Positions 20,527-30,749 of a stretch of 64,000 nucleotides of DNA are shown piece by piece (position 1 is the first letter of the stretch; each line of letters opens with the position of its first letter). A program made the position numbers and the translations under genes. This stretch comes from Streptomyces sp. F001 (lineage in GTDB: Bacteria; Actinomycetota; Actinomycetes; Streptomycetales; Streptomycetaceae). A model generated the notes under the pieces. The model searched no databases. It worked only from the letters and a program-made list of their open reading frames with translations, and had not been told where the DNA came from. The stretch is from NCBI RefSeq assembly GCF_004187715.1, contig NZ_QZWF01000001.1, positions 248,001 to 312,000 of the forward strand. Direction: 5' to 3'.

Positions 20527-21357
20527 ATGCGCGACGATCACCGGGAGCTGCGCCTCTTCCTCCATCTGGCGCAGACGCTGAACTTCGGGCGGACGAGCCT
20601 CGACTGTCATGTGAGTCCCGCGACGCTGACCCGGACCGTGCAGCGGCTGGAGGCGGACCTCGGGCACCGACTGTTCGACCGGGGTCCGCGCGGGTGTCGC
20701 TGACGGCGGAGGGGCATCGCTTCCGTGCCTACGCCGTCAGGCACTGGAGTTGTGGCGTTCCTACCGCGAGGAGCATCCGACCCGGCCGAACTCACCGGCC
20801 GTCTCACGGTGTTCGCCACGGTGACCGCCTGTCAGGCACTCCTGGCCGACCTGTTGGGGCCGTTTCGCGCCACGCATCCGCAGGTACGGCTGGATCTGCG
20901 CACCGGAGACGCGGCGGCCGCGCTGGCCCGGCTGGACGAGGGGAGGTGGACGTGGCGGTCGCGGGATCCGGCGCGGCTGCCGGAGCCGCTGGTGAGCCGG
21001 ACGGTCGCGGTCACCGAGCTGGTCTTCGTGACCGCCCGGGACCGGCCGGACTCCGGTCTGGAAGGGCCCTTCGTGCTGCCGCACCGGGGCTGGTCCGGGA
21101 GGCGGCCGACCGCTGGTTCCGGGGGCGCGGCGGTTCCGAGCTGGCCTGCGAACCGGACGGCCACGAAGGGCTGTTGACGCTGGTCGCCCTCGGCTGCGGC
21201 ACCGGCGTGGTCCCCGCCTCGTACTGGAGCACAGCTCGATGCACGACCGGCTGTCGGCGGTCCCGCCCCTGGTCCGCCGCCGGAGCCGTTGCCGATCGGG
21301 CTGTGCGTCCGGCGGACCGATCTGCGCCGCCCGGCGGTGGCGGCGCTGTGGAGCTGA
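20527..21357 (+). CDS. ilvY: IlvY-like LysR-family regulator (frameshifted)
   Basis: ATG at 20527 gives MRDDHRELRLFLHLAQTLNF and GRTSLDCHVSPATLTRTVQR, LEADLGHRLFDR, the LysR winged helix. The effector domain follows: ELTGRLTVFATVTACQALLA, RATHPQVRLDLRTGDAAAAL, SRTVAVTELVFVTARDR, LLTLVALGCGTGVVPASVL and PLPIGLCVRRTDLRRPAVAA, ending LWS at 21357. IlvY senses acetohydroxyacid substrates and activates ilvC from a shared divergent promoter in enterics; the same layout occurs here with a palindrome in the gap. About 278 codons, five or more indels. The ilvY name rests on sequence style and context. Confidence 0.8.
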
Positions 21358-21377
21358 CGGAGCGGACGCCGTAGGCG

Positions 21378-22614
21378 TCACGCCGTCGCCAGTGCACCCA
21401 GCGGATCGTCGCACACGGCTGCCACGCCAACTCCGCGGCGCCGACCAGGCTGTTGTGGTCGAGGGAGCAGGCCAGGATGGGGACGCCGCCGCTGCGGCCC
21501 CACAGGCTGCGGTCGGCGACGACCGCGCGCAGCCGGTCGGGGTCGGCGTCCAGGAGGGTGCGGTGCAGGCCGCCGAGGATGATCCGGTCGGGGTTGAGGA
21601 TGTACCAGGCCGGCGAGTCCGAGGCGAGGCGGTCGATGAGGGCCTCTGCGGCGCAGCGCGTGCGCCCAGGGGCTCGGCTCGGTGCTCTGGCGGATCGGTC
21701 GTGTTGCGGCGCGCTGGACAGGGACACCTCGGGGCCCGGCGCTCGCGGCCAGCCGTCGTGAGGAAGGCCAGCGGGTCGGCCTCGACGTCGAGGCAGCCGC
21801 GGCTGCCGCAGTGGCAGGGGCGGCCCTCGGGGTTGACGGTGAGGTGGCCGACTTCGAGGGCGAGGCCCGAACTGCCCGAGTGCAGCCGCCGTCGAGCACC
21901 ACGTGCACCGCCGACCCCGCGGTGCCCGGTGGCCACGCACAGCAGGTCGCGGGAGCCGCGCCCGGCGCCGTGCGGTGCTACGCGAGCGCGGCGAGATTGA
22001 CGTCGTTGGCCGCGAAGGCCGGTCCGGTGACGCCGGCCGCGGACGCACTCGGCGAATCTCCCGCACGGGCGCGCGCCCGGCCACGCCAGGTGCAGTGGTT
22101 CAGCGCCAGGCCCTCCGGCTCCGCGACCGCCGACGGAACCGCGAGACCGGCGCCACGCACCGCCGCCCGGTCTCCCGCAGCAGCTCCGCACCGGCGTCCA
22201 CGACGGACCGAGCACCTTCGCCGGATCGGCGTCGACGACCTCGCAGCGCGGCGCGGTCGCACGATCCGCCCGCCGAGTCCGACAGTGCCGCCCGGAACCC
22301 GTCGGCGTGCACCTGCGCGGCCAGCGCCACGGGCCCGTCCTCGGCGAGCTCCAGCCGGTGCGAGGGCGGCCCTGGGAACCGGCGGCGGCACCCGGCCTGC
22401 GCGTCGACCCGGATCAGCCCCAACGCCTCCAGCTCGGCGGCCACCGCGCCGGCCGTGGCCGGGTGACGCCGAGTTCGGCGGTGAGCACGGCCCGGGTCGG
22501 GGCCCGCCGGTGTGCACGAGCTCCAACGCGGGCCCGAGCGCGCCGCGCCCCGGTCCAGTCGCGTCCTCGAGGTGGTCCCTTCCCCCGCCGGCCGGGGGTC
22601 CGCTTGCCGCTCAT
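21378..22614 (-). CDS. ROK-family sugar kinase/regulator (frameshifted)
   Basis: ATG at 22614 gives MSGKRTPGRRGKGPPRG, then a helix-turn-helix (RAVLTAELGVTRATAGAVAA ELEALGL). The ROK core has GPVALAAQVHADGFRAAL, GAGLAVPSAVAEPEGLALNH, GPAFAANDVNLAALAEHRHG, LEVGHLTVNPEGRPCHCGS and RGCLDVEADPLAFL, with the zinc motif CxCGxxGC. It ends CADDPLGALATA at 21378. The N-terminal helix-turn-helix makes it the XylR/NagC-like regulator class, not a plain glucokinase; ligand unknown. About 410 codons, many indels. The stop is 20 bases from the convergent LysR stop. Confidence 0.8.
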
Positions 22615-22641
22615 GAGGGCGAGTCTCCCATGATCCGCACG

Positions 22642-23376
22642 TCAGCCGGTGTCCGCCGGGAAGCCGCTGACCCGCAGGGTGATGTTCAGCCGTCCGGCCA
22701 GGCCGAGCCAGGGCGGTGCGGTGCCGGCATGCACCCGCGCACCCCGTGGTACGCCATCCGCGACGGCCCGCCGAACACGAACAGATCACCGCTGCGCAGC
22801 TCGACGTCCGTGTAGGGCCGGGCCCGGGTCTCGGTGTTGCCGAACCGGAAGACGCAGGTGTCACCGAGGCTCAGGGACACCACCGGCGCGGCGGACTTCT
22901 CGTCGCTGTCGCGGTGCATGCCCATGTGGGCGTCGCCGTCGTAGAAGTTGATCAGCGCGATGTCGTACGCGGCTCCCGTGGCCGCCTGTGCGCCGAGCGC
23001 GTCGGCCACCGCGCGCCGGCCCAGCTCACCGAGCCACGCCGGGAACGGCTTCACGGGGGCGCCGTCTCCGTCGACGACCGTGCGGGCGTAGGCGTACGGG
23101 TACCCGTGCCGGCCAGGGCACTCGGGGTTGTCCCGTACGGCTCGACCGCAGTTCGGGCACCTCCGTACAACGCCCCAGTGCCGGCCCAGGCAGACCTGGC
23201 GGGCGTCATCGTGCCGCCGCCGGGCGTGCGGACCGTGCGCAGTCCCGCGGGCGGCGCGCCCATTCCCGGCAGGCGCTCAGCAGCTCGCGCTGACGCTCCG
23301 CGTCGAGCCAGTCCGGCACGTGCACCGCACCCGGCGCGATCTCCGTACGGTTCCTGGGGAACAGCTCGGCCTCCAT
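22642..23376 (-). CDS. alkB: AlkB-like 2-oxoglutarate/Fe(II) dioxygenase (frameshifted)
   Basis: ATG at 23376 gives MEAELFPRNRTEIAPGAVHV, then PDWLDAERQRELLSACREWA, RTVRTPGGGTMT, CLGRHWALYGGARTAVEPYG and FPAWLGELGRRAVADALG. The active site has INFYDGDAHMGMHRDSDEK (HxD iron ligands), FRFGNTETRARPYTDVELRS, GDLFVFGGPSRMAYHGV (distal His) and RLNITLRVSGF (the RxNxTxR 2-oxoglutarate and substrate motif). It ends at 22642. It oxidatively removes N-alkyl lesions such as 1-methyladenine and 3-methylcytosine. About 240 codons; indels near 23250, 23100 and 22720. Confidence 0.88.
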
Positions 23377-23433
23377 GCCGTCCATCCTCCCGCACCGGCC
23401 CTGAGCTGCGGCTCGGTTAGCCTTGACGGCACG

Positions 23434-24578
23434 ATGAACGACCGTATGACGACGCCCTGGGGAGAGCTCGCACTGACTCGCTTTCCCGAGGACCCCGTGA
23501 CCGCCTGCGTGCCTGGGACGCCTCCGACGAGTACCTGCTGCGACACCTCGCGAGCGAGGGCGTGCCGCTGTCCGGCACGGTCGTGGTGCTCGGCGACCGC
23601 TGGGGCGCACTGGTGACCGCGCTGGCGGCGCACAGGCCGGTGCAGATCACGGACTCGTTCCTGACGCAGGAGGCGACCCGCGCGAACCTCGCCCGGGGTG
23701 GCGTCGAGCCCGGCACAGTTCGCCTGCTCACCACCCAGGATCCGCCGCCCGACCGGGTGGACGTGCTGCTGGTGCGGGTGCCGAAGAGCCTGGCGCTGCT
23801 GGAGGACCAGCTGCTGCGGCTGGCGCCCGCCGTGCACCCGGGCACGGTCGTCGTGGGCGCCGGCATGGTGAAGGAGATCCACACCTCGACGCTGAACCTG
23901 TTCGAGCGGATCCTCGGCCCGACCCGTACCTCGCTCGCCGAGAAGAAGGCCCGGCTGATCTTCTGCACGCCGGATCCGTCCCTCGTCCGGCCCGACAACC
24001 CGTGGCCGTACAGCTACGTGCTGCCCGGCGGCATCGGTCCGGTGTCCGGGCACACCGCCGTCAACCATGCGGGCGTCTTCTGCGCCGACCGGCTGGACAT
24101 CGGCACCCGCTTCCTCCTGAACCACCTGCCGGACACGCGCGGCCCGCGGCGGGTCGTGGATCTGGGCTGCGGGAACGGTGTCGTCGGTACGGCGGTGGCG
24201 GTGGCGAACCCCGAGGCCGAGGTGCTGTTCGTCGACGAGTCGTTCCAGGCCGCGGCGTCGGCGGAGGCGACGTACAAGGCGAACGGCGTGCCCGGGCACG
24301 CCGAGTTCCGGGTCGGGGACGGGCTGGCCGGCGTGCCCTCCGGCAGTGTCGACCTGGTGCTGAACAATCCGCCGTTCCACTCGCACCAGGCGACGACCGA
24401 TGCGACGGCGTGGCGGATGTTCACCGGCGCGCGGCGCGCCCTGCGGCCGGGCGGCGAGCTGTGGGTGATCGGCAACCGGCACCTCGGGTATCACGTCAAG
24501 CTGCGGCGGCTGTTCGGCAACAGCTCGCTGGTCGCCAGTGATCCGAAGTTCGTGGTCCTGAAGGCCGTCAAGCGGTAG
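23434..24578 (+). CDS. RlmG/RsmC-like rRNA guanine-N2 methyltransferase (frameshifted near N-terminus)
   Basis: ATG at 23434 (MNDRMTTPWGELALTRFPED). After two indels (about 23500-23560) the frame is clean: GTVVVLGDRWGALVTALAAH, the catalytically dead N-terminal methyltransferase-like domain, then the active C-terminal domain RRVVDLGCGNGVVGTAVAVA (SAM motif I) and VDLVLNNPPFHSHQATTDAT with the N-P-P-F catalytic motif, ending AVKR at 24578. The duplicated architecture, about 380 residues, is that of RlmG/RsmC, which methylate guanine N2 in 23S or 16S rRNA. Its last 11 bases overlap the convergent aldolase gene. Confidence 0.88.
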
Positions 24579-25422
24579 TCGGCCGGCGGAGCGTGGTGAT
24601 GATCCGTGCCACCGCGCGTGCCATCGCCTCCCGGCCCACGCTCAGATAGCTGCGCGAGTCGACCGCCTGGGGGTGGGCGGTGAGAAACTCCCTGATCGCG
24701 CCGGTCATGGCGATGTTGAGTGCGGTGCCGACGTTGACCTTGGTGATGCCGCCGGCGACCGCCGCCGTCAGTTCGTCGTCCGGACCCGAGGAGCCGTGCA
24801 GGACGAGGGGGACGTCCAAGGTGCCGGAGAGGCGTTTGAGGAGGGCGTGGTCGAGGGTGGCGGTGCGGGTGGTCATGGCGTGCGTGCTGCCGATGGCGAC
24901 GGCCAGGGCGTCCACGCCGGAGTCGGTGACGAAGGCGCGGGCCTCGGCGGGGTCGGTGCGCGCGCCGGGCGCGTGGGCGTCCAGCGGCGGCCGTCCGTCC
25001 TTGCCGCCGACCTCGCCCAACTCGGCCTCGATCCAGAGCCCTTGGGCGTGCGCCCAGTCGGCGGCGGCCCGGGTCGCGGCCAGGTTCTCCTGGTACGGCA
25101 GCCGGGACGCGTCGTACATCACGGAACTGAACCCGGCGTCCGGTGCCTGCCGCAGCAGGGCGTCGCTCTGCACATGGTCGAGGTGCAACGCGACGGTACG
25201 GCGGCCCGTTCGGCGGCGGCGACGCGCGGGCGAGCGGGAGCAGTCGTCCGTGGCGGAACCTGACCGCGTTCTCGCTGACCTGGAGGACGACGGGTGCGCC
25301 GACGGACTCGGCGCCCGCGACGACCGCCTCGAGGTGCTCCAGGTGATGATGTTGAAGGCGGCGACGGCGGCTCGGGCCGCGGCCGCGCGGGTGACGAGTG
25401 CACCGGTGGTCACGAGGGGCAC
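24568..25422 (-). CDS. class II (zinc) ketose-bisphosphate aldolase, GatY/KbaY type (frameshifted)
   Basis: GTG at 25422 with ribosome site ggag gives PLVTTGALVTRAAAARAAVA, AFNIITLEHLEAVVAGAES. TIM-barrel motifs follow: TVALHLDHVQSDALLRQ (zinc His), FSSVMYDASRLPYQENLAAT, WIEAELGEVGGKDGR (catalytic Glu and zinc ligand), DALAVAIGSTHAMTTR (zinc His), DVPLVLHGSSGPDDEL (zinc His), GGITKVNVGTALNIAMTGA. It ends at 24568. It cleaves tagatose- or fructose-1,6-bisphosphate to dihydroxyacetone phosphate and glyceraldehyde 3-phosphate. Two or three indels near 25220-25340. It follows the SIS gene by 20 bases, and both lie opposite a DeoR regulator. Confidence 0.88.
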   Translation of the reverse strand: MPLVTTGALVTRAAAARAAVAAFNIITWSTSRRSSRAPSPSAHPSSSRSARTRSGSATDDCSRSPARRRRRTGRRTVALHLDHVQSDALLRQAPDAGFSSVMYDASRLPYQENLAATRAAADWAHAQGLWIEAELGEVGGKDGRPPLDAHAPGARTDPAEARAFVTDSGVDALAVAIGSTHAMTTRTATLDHALLKRLSGTLDVPLVLHGSSGPDDELTAAVAGGITKVNVGTALNIAMTGAIREFLTAHPQAVDSRSYLSVGREAMARAVARIITTLRRPTTA

Positions 25423-25442
25423 GGCTGCTCCTTGCGGGCGGC

Positions 25443-26315
25443 TCAGAGGATCACCGAGCGGGTGAGGTGGCGGGGCCGGTCCGGGTCCAGGCCTCGGGCT
25501 CGGGCCACGGCGACCGCGAGCCGCTGTACGCGGACCAGCTCGGCGAGCGGGTCGAGGCCGCCCGCCATCCATCGGCCACCGGTGGCCCGCACCTGCTCGG
25601 GAGCCCTTCCGGCGCCGTACCGAGCATCCAGGTCGCGGTGGAGCGCGTGGTGATGCTGATGGGTCCGTGCCGGTACTCCATCGCCGGGTAGGACTCGGTC
25701 CACGCCTGGGCCGCCTCCCGCAGCTTCAGGGCGGCCTCGTGCGCCAGGCCCACGGTCCAGCCGCGGCCGAGGAAGGTGAACTGGCCGCAGTCCACGAGGC
25801 TTTCGGGCAGCTCGGCGGCCAGCGCGGTGCGGGCGTCGGCGACGACGGCCTCGGTGTGCAGTCCGAGGCGGGCGCGCAGCAGGGTCAGCGCGGTGGTCGC
25901 GAAGCGCGTCTGCACGACGGACCGTTCGTCCGCGAAGTCGAGCACGACGACGTCGTCGGCGGCGTCCGTCACGGGCGTGCTCGGGTCGGCGGTGATCGCG
26001 GTCGTCCGGGTGGGGCCGCTCACCTTTCCGAGCAGGTCCAGCACCTCGGTGGTGGTGCCGGAGCGGGTGAGGGCGACGACCCGGTCGTACGGGCGGCCGT
26101 ACGGGAACTCCGAGGCCGCGAAGGCGTCCGTCTCGCCCTCACCCGCGCCTCGCGCAGGGCCGCCGCGGCCTGCGCCATGAAGTACGACGTGCCGCAGCCG
26201 ACGATCGCGACCCGCTCCCCCGGTGCGCGCAGCGCGCCCCCGTGCCGCGCCGCCAGGACGCGGCGCGGGTCCAGCACTCCGGTTGGCTGCGCAGCTCGTC
26301 CTCGACATGCGTCAT
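25443..26315 (-). CDS. SIS-domain sugar isomerase/deaminase, AgaS/GlmS-C type (frameshifted)
   Basis: ATG at 26315 gives MTHVEDELRSQPGVL, then RVAIVGCGTSYFMAQAAAAL, FPYGRPYDRVVALTRSGTTT (SIS sugar-phosphate loop), VLDLLGKVSGPTRTTAITAD, VQTRFATTALTLLRARLGL, FTFLGRGWTVGLAHEAALKL (second SIS domain) and ESYPAMEYRHGPISI. It ends at 25443. The double-SIS layout, about 290 codons, resembles AgaS-type N-acetylgalactosamine-6-phosphate deaminase/isomerases. With the aldolase it suggests amino-sugar catabolism: isomerise/deaminate to tagatose-6-phosphate, then (after a kinase not seen here) cleave. Four or so indels. Confidence 0.82.
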
Positions 26316-26359
26316 GCGACACCCCTCCCTGATGATTGTTCTTGCAAGTTACTCCCCAC

Positions 26360-26383
26360 TTTCGAGCATCAGCAAGCATTTCG
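26360..26383. promoter_or_regulatory. TTTCG direct repeats, candidate DeoR/AgaR operator
   Basis: TTTCG occurs at 26360-26364 and 26379-26383, 19 bp apart (about two helical turns), in the 124-bp gap between the divergent SIS and DeoR genes. AgaR-type DeoR regulators are known to use repeated TTTCG-like elements. Binding is inferred. Confidence 0.35.
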
Positions 26384-26439
26384 CGCACAGTCAGGTGCGC
26401 TAGGGTCGCCGCAGAACGAGGAACGGACGGAGGGTGCGG

Positions 26440-27218
26440 ATGTCGCGCGACGCCCGCTGGAAGGCGCTGCTGGAGCTGCTCGTCGAGCGCGGCCGACTGG
26501 ACGTCGAGGAGGCGGCTGCCGAGCTGGCGGTCTCGGCCGCGACGATCCGCCGTGACTTCGACCAGCTCGCCGAGCAGCAGATGCTGGTCCGCACCCGGGG
26601 CGGAGCGGTCGTGCACGGCGTGTCGTACGAGCTTCCCCTGCGCTACAAGACCGCCCGGCACGCCTCCGAGAAGCAGCGCATCGCCAAGGCCGTGGCCGAT
26701 CTCGTCGCCCCCGGCGAGGCGGTGGGGCTGACCGGCGGCACGACCACCACCGAAGTGGCCCGGGCCCTGGCCGTGCGCAGCGACCTCGCCGCCGGCTCGC
26801 CCGCGCTCACCGTGGTCACCAACGCGCTCAACATCGCCAACGAGCTGGCCGTCCGCCCCCAGTTCAAGATCGTGGTGACGGGCGGGGTGGCGCGGGCGCA
26901 GTCGTACGAGCTCATCGGTCCGCTCGCCGACGGCGTGCTCAGCCAGATCACCCTCGACGTGGCGGTGCTCGGTGTCGTCGCCCTGGACGTGGTGCACGGC
27001 GCGGCGGCGCACGACGAGGCGGAGGCGTCGATCAACCGGCTGCTGTGCGAGCGTGCCGAGCGTGTGGTCGTCGCCGCGGACTCCAGCAAGCTGGGCCGCC
27101 GGGCGTTCGCCCGGATCTGCGCCGCGGAGACGGTGGACACCCTGGTCACGGACACGGCGGTGGACGAGCACACAGTGCGGCGGTTCGAGGAGGCGGGGTC
27201 GCGGTCCTCGCGGTGTGA
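26440..27218 (+). CDS. DeoR/AgaR-family regulator
   Basis: ATG at 26440 (or GTG 26434) gives MSRDARWKALLELLVERGRL, DVEEAAAELAVSAATIRRDF, DQLAEQQMLVRTRGGAVVHG: helix-turn-helix with the family VRTRGGA wing. The effector domain has LTGGTTTTEVARALAVRSDL, TVVTNALNIANELAVRPQFK, IVVTGGVARAQSYELIGPLA, GAAAHDEAEASINRLLCERA and RVVVAADSSKLGRRAFARIC. One missing G near 27198 gives the natural end EEAGVAVLAV at 27218. About 260 codons. Divergent from the SIS-aldolase pair, which it probably represses in response to an amino-sugar phosphate. Confidence 0.88.
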
Positions 27219-27335
27219 TCGACCGGACTCCCGATTCGCGCCGTCTGCGTACCGGACCCTCGATTCACGACGCCCCTGTGTTCGATCGCGCCTAAGCTGG
27301 AACCGCGCCGGCCGCACCGGGCGAGGGAGGCTGTG

Positions 27336-29154
27336 ATGGCCGAGACACCGAGGGACGAGGGGTTCGGCGCTCACGGTATCTGCCGATCGCCGAACACGGG
27401 CTGATCGGCGATCTGCGGAGCGTGGCCCTGGTGGGCACCGACGGCACGATCGACTGGTACTGCTGGGGCCTTCGACGCGCCGAGCGTGTTCGCCTCGATC
27501 CTGGACGCGGAGCGGGGCGGCACCTTCGAGCTGGCGGCGAGCGTGCCCGGGCGGACCAAGCAGTTCTACTTCCCCGACACCAACGTCCTGATCACCCGGT
27601 TCTTCACCGAGGACGGCGTCGGCGAGGTGCAGGACTTCATGCCGATCAGCGGCGAGTCGACCGAGGCCGAGCGGCACCGGCTGATCCGGCGTGTGATGTG
27701 CGTGCGCGGTTCCCTGCCGTTCAAGGCGCGGGTGGCGCCCGGTTCGACTACGGGGCCCGGCCGCACACCCTGCGGATGGTCGGCGACGTGGCCGTCTTCG
27801 ACTCCGAGGACCTGTCCCTGGCGCTGACCGCCACCGTGCCGCTCGAGGCCGACGGTCCCGACGCGTGGGCGGACTTCAAGCTCGCCGAGGGCGAGTCGGC
27901 GGTGTTCGCGCTGGACCGGGTCGGGGGCGATGTGACGCCCCGCCGGTGCCCGCACATGGAGGCGGAGGAGCAGTTCGGCGAGACGGTGGCCTACTGGCGC
28001 CGCTGGCTGTCCGCCTCGAAGTACGGGGCCGCTGGCGGGAGATGGTGCACCGCTCCGCGCTCACGCTGAAGCTGCTCACGTACGCGCCCACCGGCGCGAT
28101 CGTGGCGGCGGCGACGACGAGCCTGCCCGAACAGCTCGGCGGCGAACGCAACTGGGACTACCGGTACGTCTGGGTGCGCGACGCCGCCTTCTGCGTGTAC
28201 GCGCTGCTGCGGCTGGGCTTCACCAGCGAGGCCGAGGCGTTCATGAAGTTCGTGACCCGGCACATCAGTCCGGGCGCCGGCTGCCACGCCGGCCCGCTGC
28301 AGATCATGTACGGCATCGACGGGCGCACCGACCTGCCCGAGCGCGAGCTCGACCATCTGGAAGGTACGGGGCTCCGCGCCGGTGCGGGTCGGCAATGCGC
28401 CGCCGAGCAGCTCAGCTCGACATCTACGGCGCGCTCATCGACTCGATACCTGTACGACAAGTGGGCGCAACCCATCTCCAGGACCAGTGGGACGACGTCT
28501 GCGCGCTGGTCGACTGGGTGTGCTGCCACTGGACCAGCCGGACGAGGGCATCTGGGAGACCCGCGGCGGCCGCAAGAACTTCCTGTACTCGCGGCTGATG
28601 TGCTGGGTGGCGATCGAACGGGCGATCCGGATGGCCAACCGGCGCGGGCTGCCCGCCGATCTTCCCGGTGGCGGCAGTGCCGCGACACGATCTACCGCCA
28701 GATCATGCGCCGCGGCTGGTCCGAGCAGCGCCAGGCCTTCGTCCAGCACGAGGACGGCGAGGTACTCGACGCGGCCGTGCTGATGATGCCGCTGTCGAAG
28801 TTCATCGCGCCCACGGATCCCAAGTGGCTGGCCACCCTGGACGCCCTCACCAACGAGCTGGTGTCCGACTCCCTGGTCTACCGCTACGACCCGCAGGCCA
28901 GCCCCGACGGTATGCGCGGCGACGAGGGGACGTTCTCCATCTGCTCGTTCTGGTACGTGGAGGCGATGGTCCGCGCCGGACGGGTGGACGAGGCGCGGCT
29001 GGCGTTCGAGAAGATGCTCACCTACGCCAACCATCTGGGCCTGTACGCCGAGGAGATCAGCCACACGGGCGAGCAACAGGGCAACTTCCCGCAGGCGTTC
29101 ACTCATCTCGCCCTGATCAGCGCGGCCTTCAACCTGGACAAGGCCCTCGGCTGA
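27336..29154 (+). CDS. glycoside hydrolase family 15 protein (glucoamylase/trehalase-like; frameshifted)
   Basis: ATG at 27336 with ribosome site gggagg gives MAETPRDEGFGAHG. Then YLPIAEHGLIGDLRSVALV, GTDGTIDWYCWG, PSVFASILDAERGGTFELAA, LITRFFTEDGVGEVQDFMPI, LKLLTYAPTGAIVAAATTSL and PEQLGGERNWDYRYVWVRDA (GH15 substrate-binding signature). The first catalytic Glu is in EGIWETRGGRKNFLYSRLMC and the second in NHLGLYAEEISHTGEQQGNF. It ends at 29154. About 606 codons is normal for bacterial GH15 enzymes, which release glucose from alpha-glucans or trehalose. No signal peptide, so cytoplasmic. Indels near 27390, 27470, 27750, 28030, 28370, 28450 and 28530-28680. Confidence 0.88.
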
Positions 29155-29179
29155 CCGGCCGGCCGGGCCCCGCGGCCGG
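29155..29179. terminator. GC-rich hairpin between convergent genes
   Basis: CCGGCC at 29155-29160 pairs with GGCCGG at 29174-29179, with further internal CCGG pairs. It lies between the stops of the GH15 gene and the dual ABC ATPase gene, so it may stop transcription from both sides. Confidence 0.35.
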
Positions 29180-29189
29180 CGCCGCGCTG

Positions 29190-30749
29190 TCACGTCCCGG
29201 CCGCCAGGCGTGCCGTCGTCTCCATGAGGGAGACGGTGAAGGGTGTCGGGGCTCGGTGAGCACCCGCGGGGCCGGGCCCTGTTCGACCAGTTCGCCCGCA
29301 TCCAGGACGGCGATGCGGTGGGCAAGTCGAGCGGTGTCCAGGTCGTGGGTGATGAGGACCAGGGAGAGGTCGTCGCGGTCGCGGAGCAGGCCCGCGAGGA
29401 CGTCGAGGAGGCCGCGGCGGGTGACCGTGTCGAGGCCGGAGGTGATCTCGTCGCAGAGCAGCACCCGGGGCTGGGCGAGCAGGGCGCGGGCCAGGGCTGC
29501 GCGCTGGAGTTCGCCGCCGGAGAGCCGGGCGGGGCGGCGGCTCGCCAGTTCCTCCGGCAGGCCGAGGCGGGTGAGCGTGGCCAGGGCCTCCGCCTCGGCC
29601 GTCTCCGCGTCGGCACCGCGCAGGCGTACGGCGGTCCGGGCGACCTGGTCGAGGACGGGCCGGTAGTCGTCGAAGGCGGCGCGGGCGTCCTGGAAGACGT
29701 ACTGCACGGCCGCCAACTGGTCACGGTCGCGCTGCCGCAGACTGTGCGGGAGCGGGCGGCCGTCGAGCAGAATCTCTCCGCTGTGGTCGCGGTGGAGTCC
29801 GGCCAGACAGCGGGCGAGGGTGGTCTTGCCGCTGCCGGAGCGGCCGACGACGGCCAGGCATTCACCGGCCTGCACGGTGAGCTCGGTACGCGCACCGCCA
29901 CCGTCGTACCGCGGTCGCCGTCTCGGTGACGTGCCGTCATGTCCCGTACGTGCAGGACCGCTTGTGCCGCAATCGGGGGCGGCTCGTGCTGCGGGCCCGG
30001 TGCCCGTGCGTCGAGCAGCCGGCGGGTCCACTCGTGCCGGGGCGCGAGCCACAGCCGCTCGGGCGGGCCCGACTCCACCACCTGCCCCGCCCGCATCACC
30101 AGGACGTCGTCGGCGAGTGCGCGGACGACGTCGAGGTCGTGGCTGAGCAGAACCACCGCGATGCCCTTCGCCGCGACCGCGGACAGCTGGTCGACGATAC
30201 GGGACTTGGTCAGTGCGTCCTGGCCCGTGGTGGTTCGTCCGCGACAATGACCCGGGCGCCGAGCAGGAGCGCCTGGGCGAGGACGACACGCTGCTGCTGA
30301 CCGCCGGACAGCTGATGGGGGAAACGGCGCAACAGGGCTTCGGCGTCGGGGAGTTGGGCGTCGGCCAGGGCCCGGAGCAGGAGTTCGCGGGTGGCTGCCC
30401 TGCGCTCGCGGCGCGGCAGGTGACGCACCTGGGTGCGGGCGATGTCGTTCAGGAGGGCGCAGACCCGGCGGGCGGGGTTGAGGACGGCCGCCGGGTGCTG
30501 TGGCACGTACCCCACCAGGCCGCCCTCCGGCACCCGCACGTCCCCGGTGACCCGGGCGCCGGACGGGTACTCGCCGAGCAACGCCAGGCCCGTGGTGGTC
30601 TTTCCGCTGCCGGACGCGCCGACCAGCGCGGTCACCCTGCCGGGCAGGACCCGCAGGTTCACTCCGTCGACGATCGCCCGGCCGTCGATCTCGACCCGCA
30701 GGTTCGCGATCTGCGCGACGGGATCCACTCGGTTCAGCTCCTGGGTCAC
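29190..30749 (-). CDS. dual ABC ATPase of a dipeptide/nickel-type importer (last gene of the Zur-linked operon; frameshifted)
   Basis: ATG at 30749 overlaps the upstream permease stop as ATGA. First ATPase: [20 protein letters not shown], Walker [17 protein letters not shown], signature [20 protein letters not shown], Walker B VIVADEPTTGQD and H-loop [18 protein letters not shown]. Second ATPase: Walker [34 protein letters not shown], signature [20 protein letters not shown], Walker [13 protein letters not shown] and [20 protein letters not shown]. It ends at 29190. Dpp/Opp/Nik importers normally use two separate ATPases; here they are one 519-residue chain. It powers uptake through the two permeases encoded upstream. 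Three indels. Confidence 0.88.
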
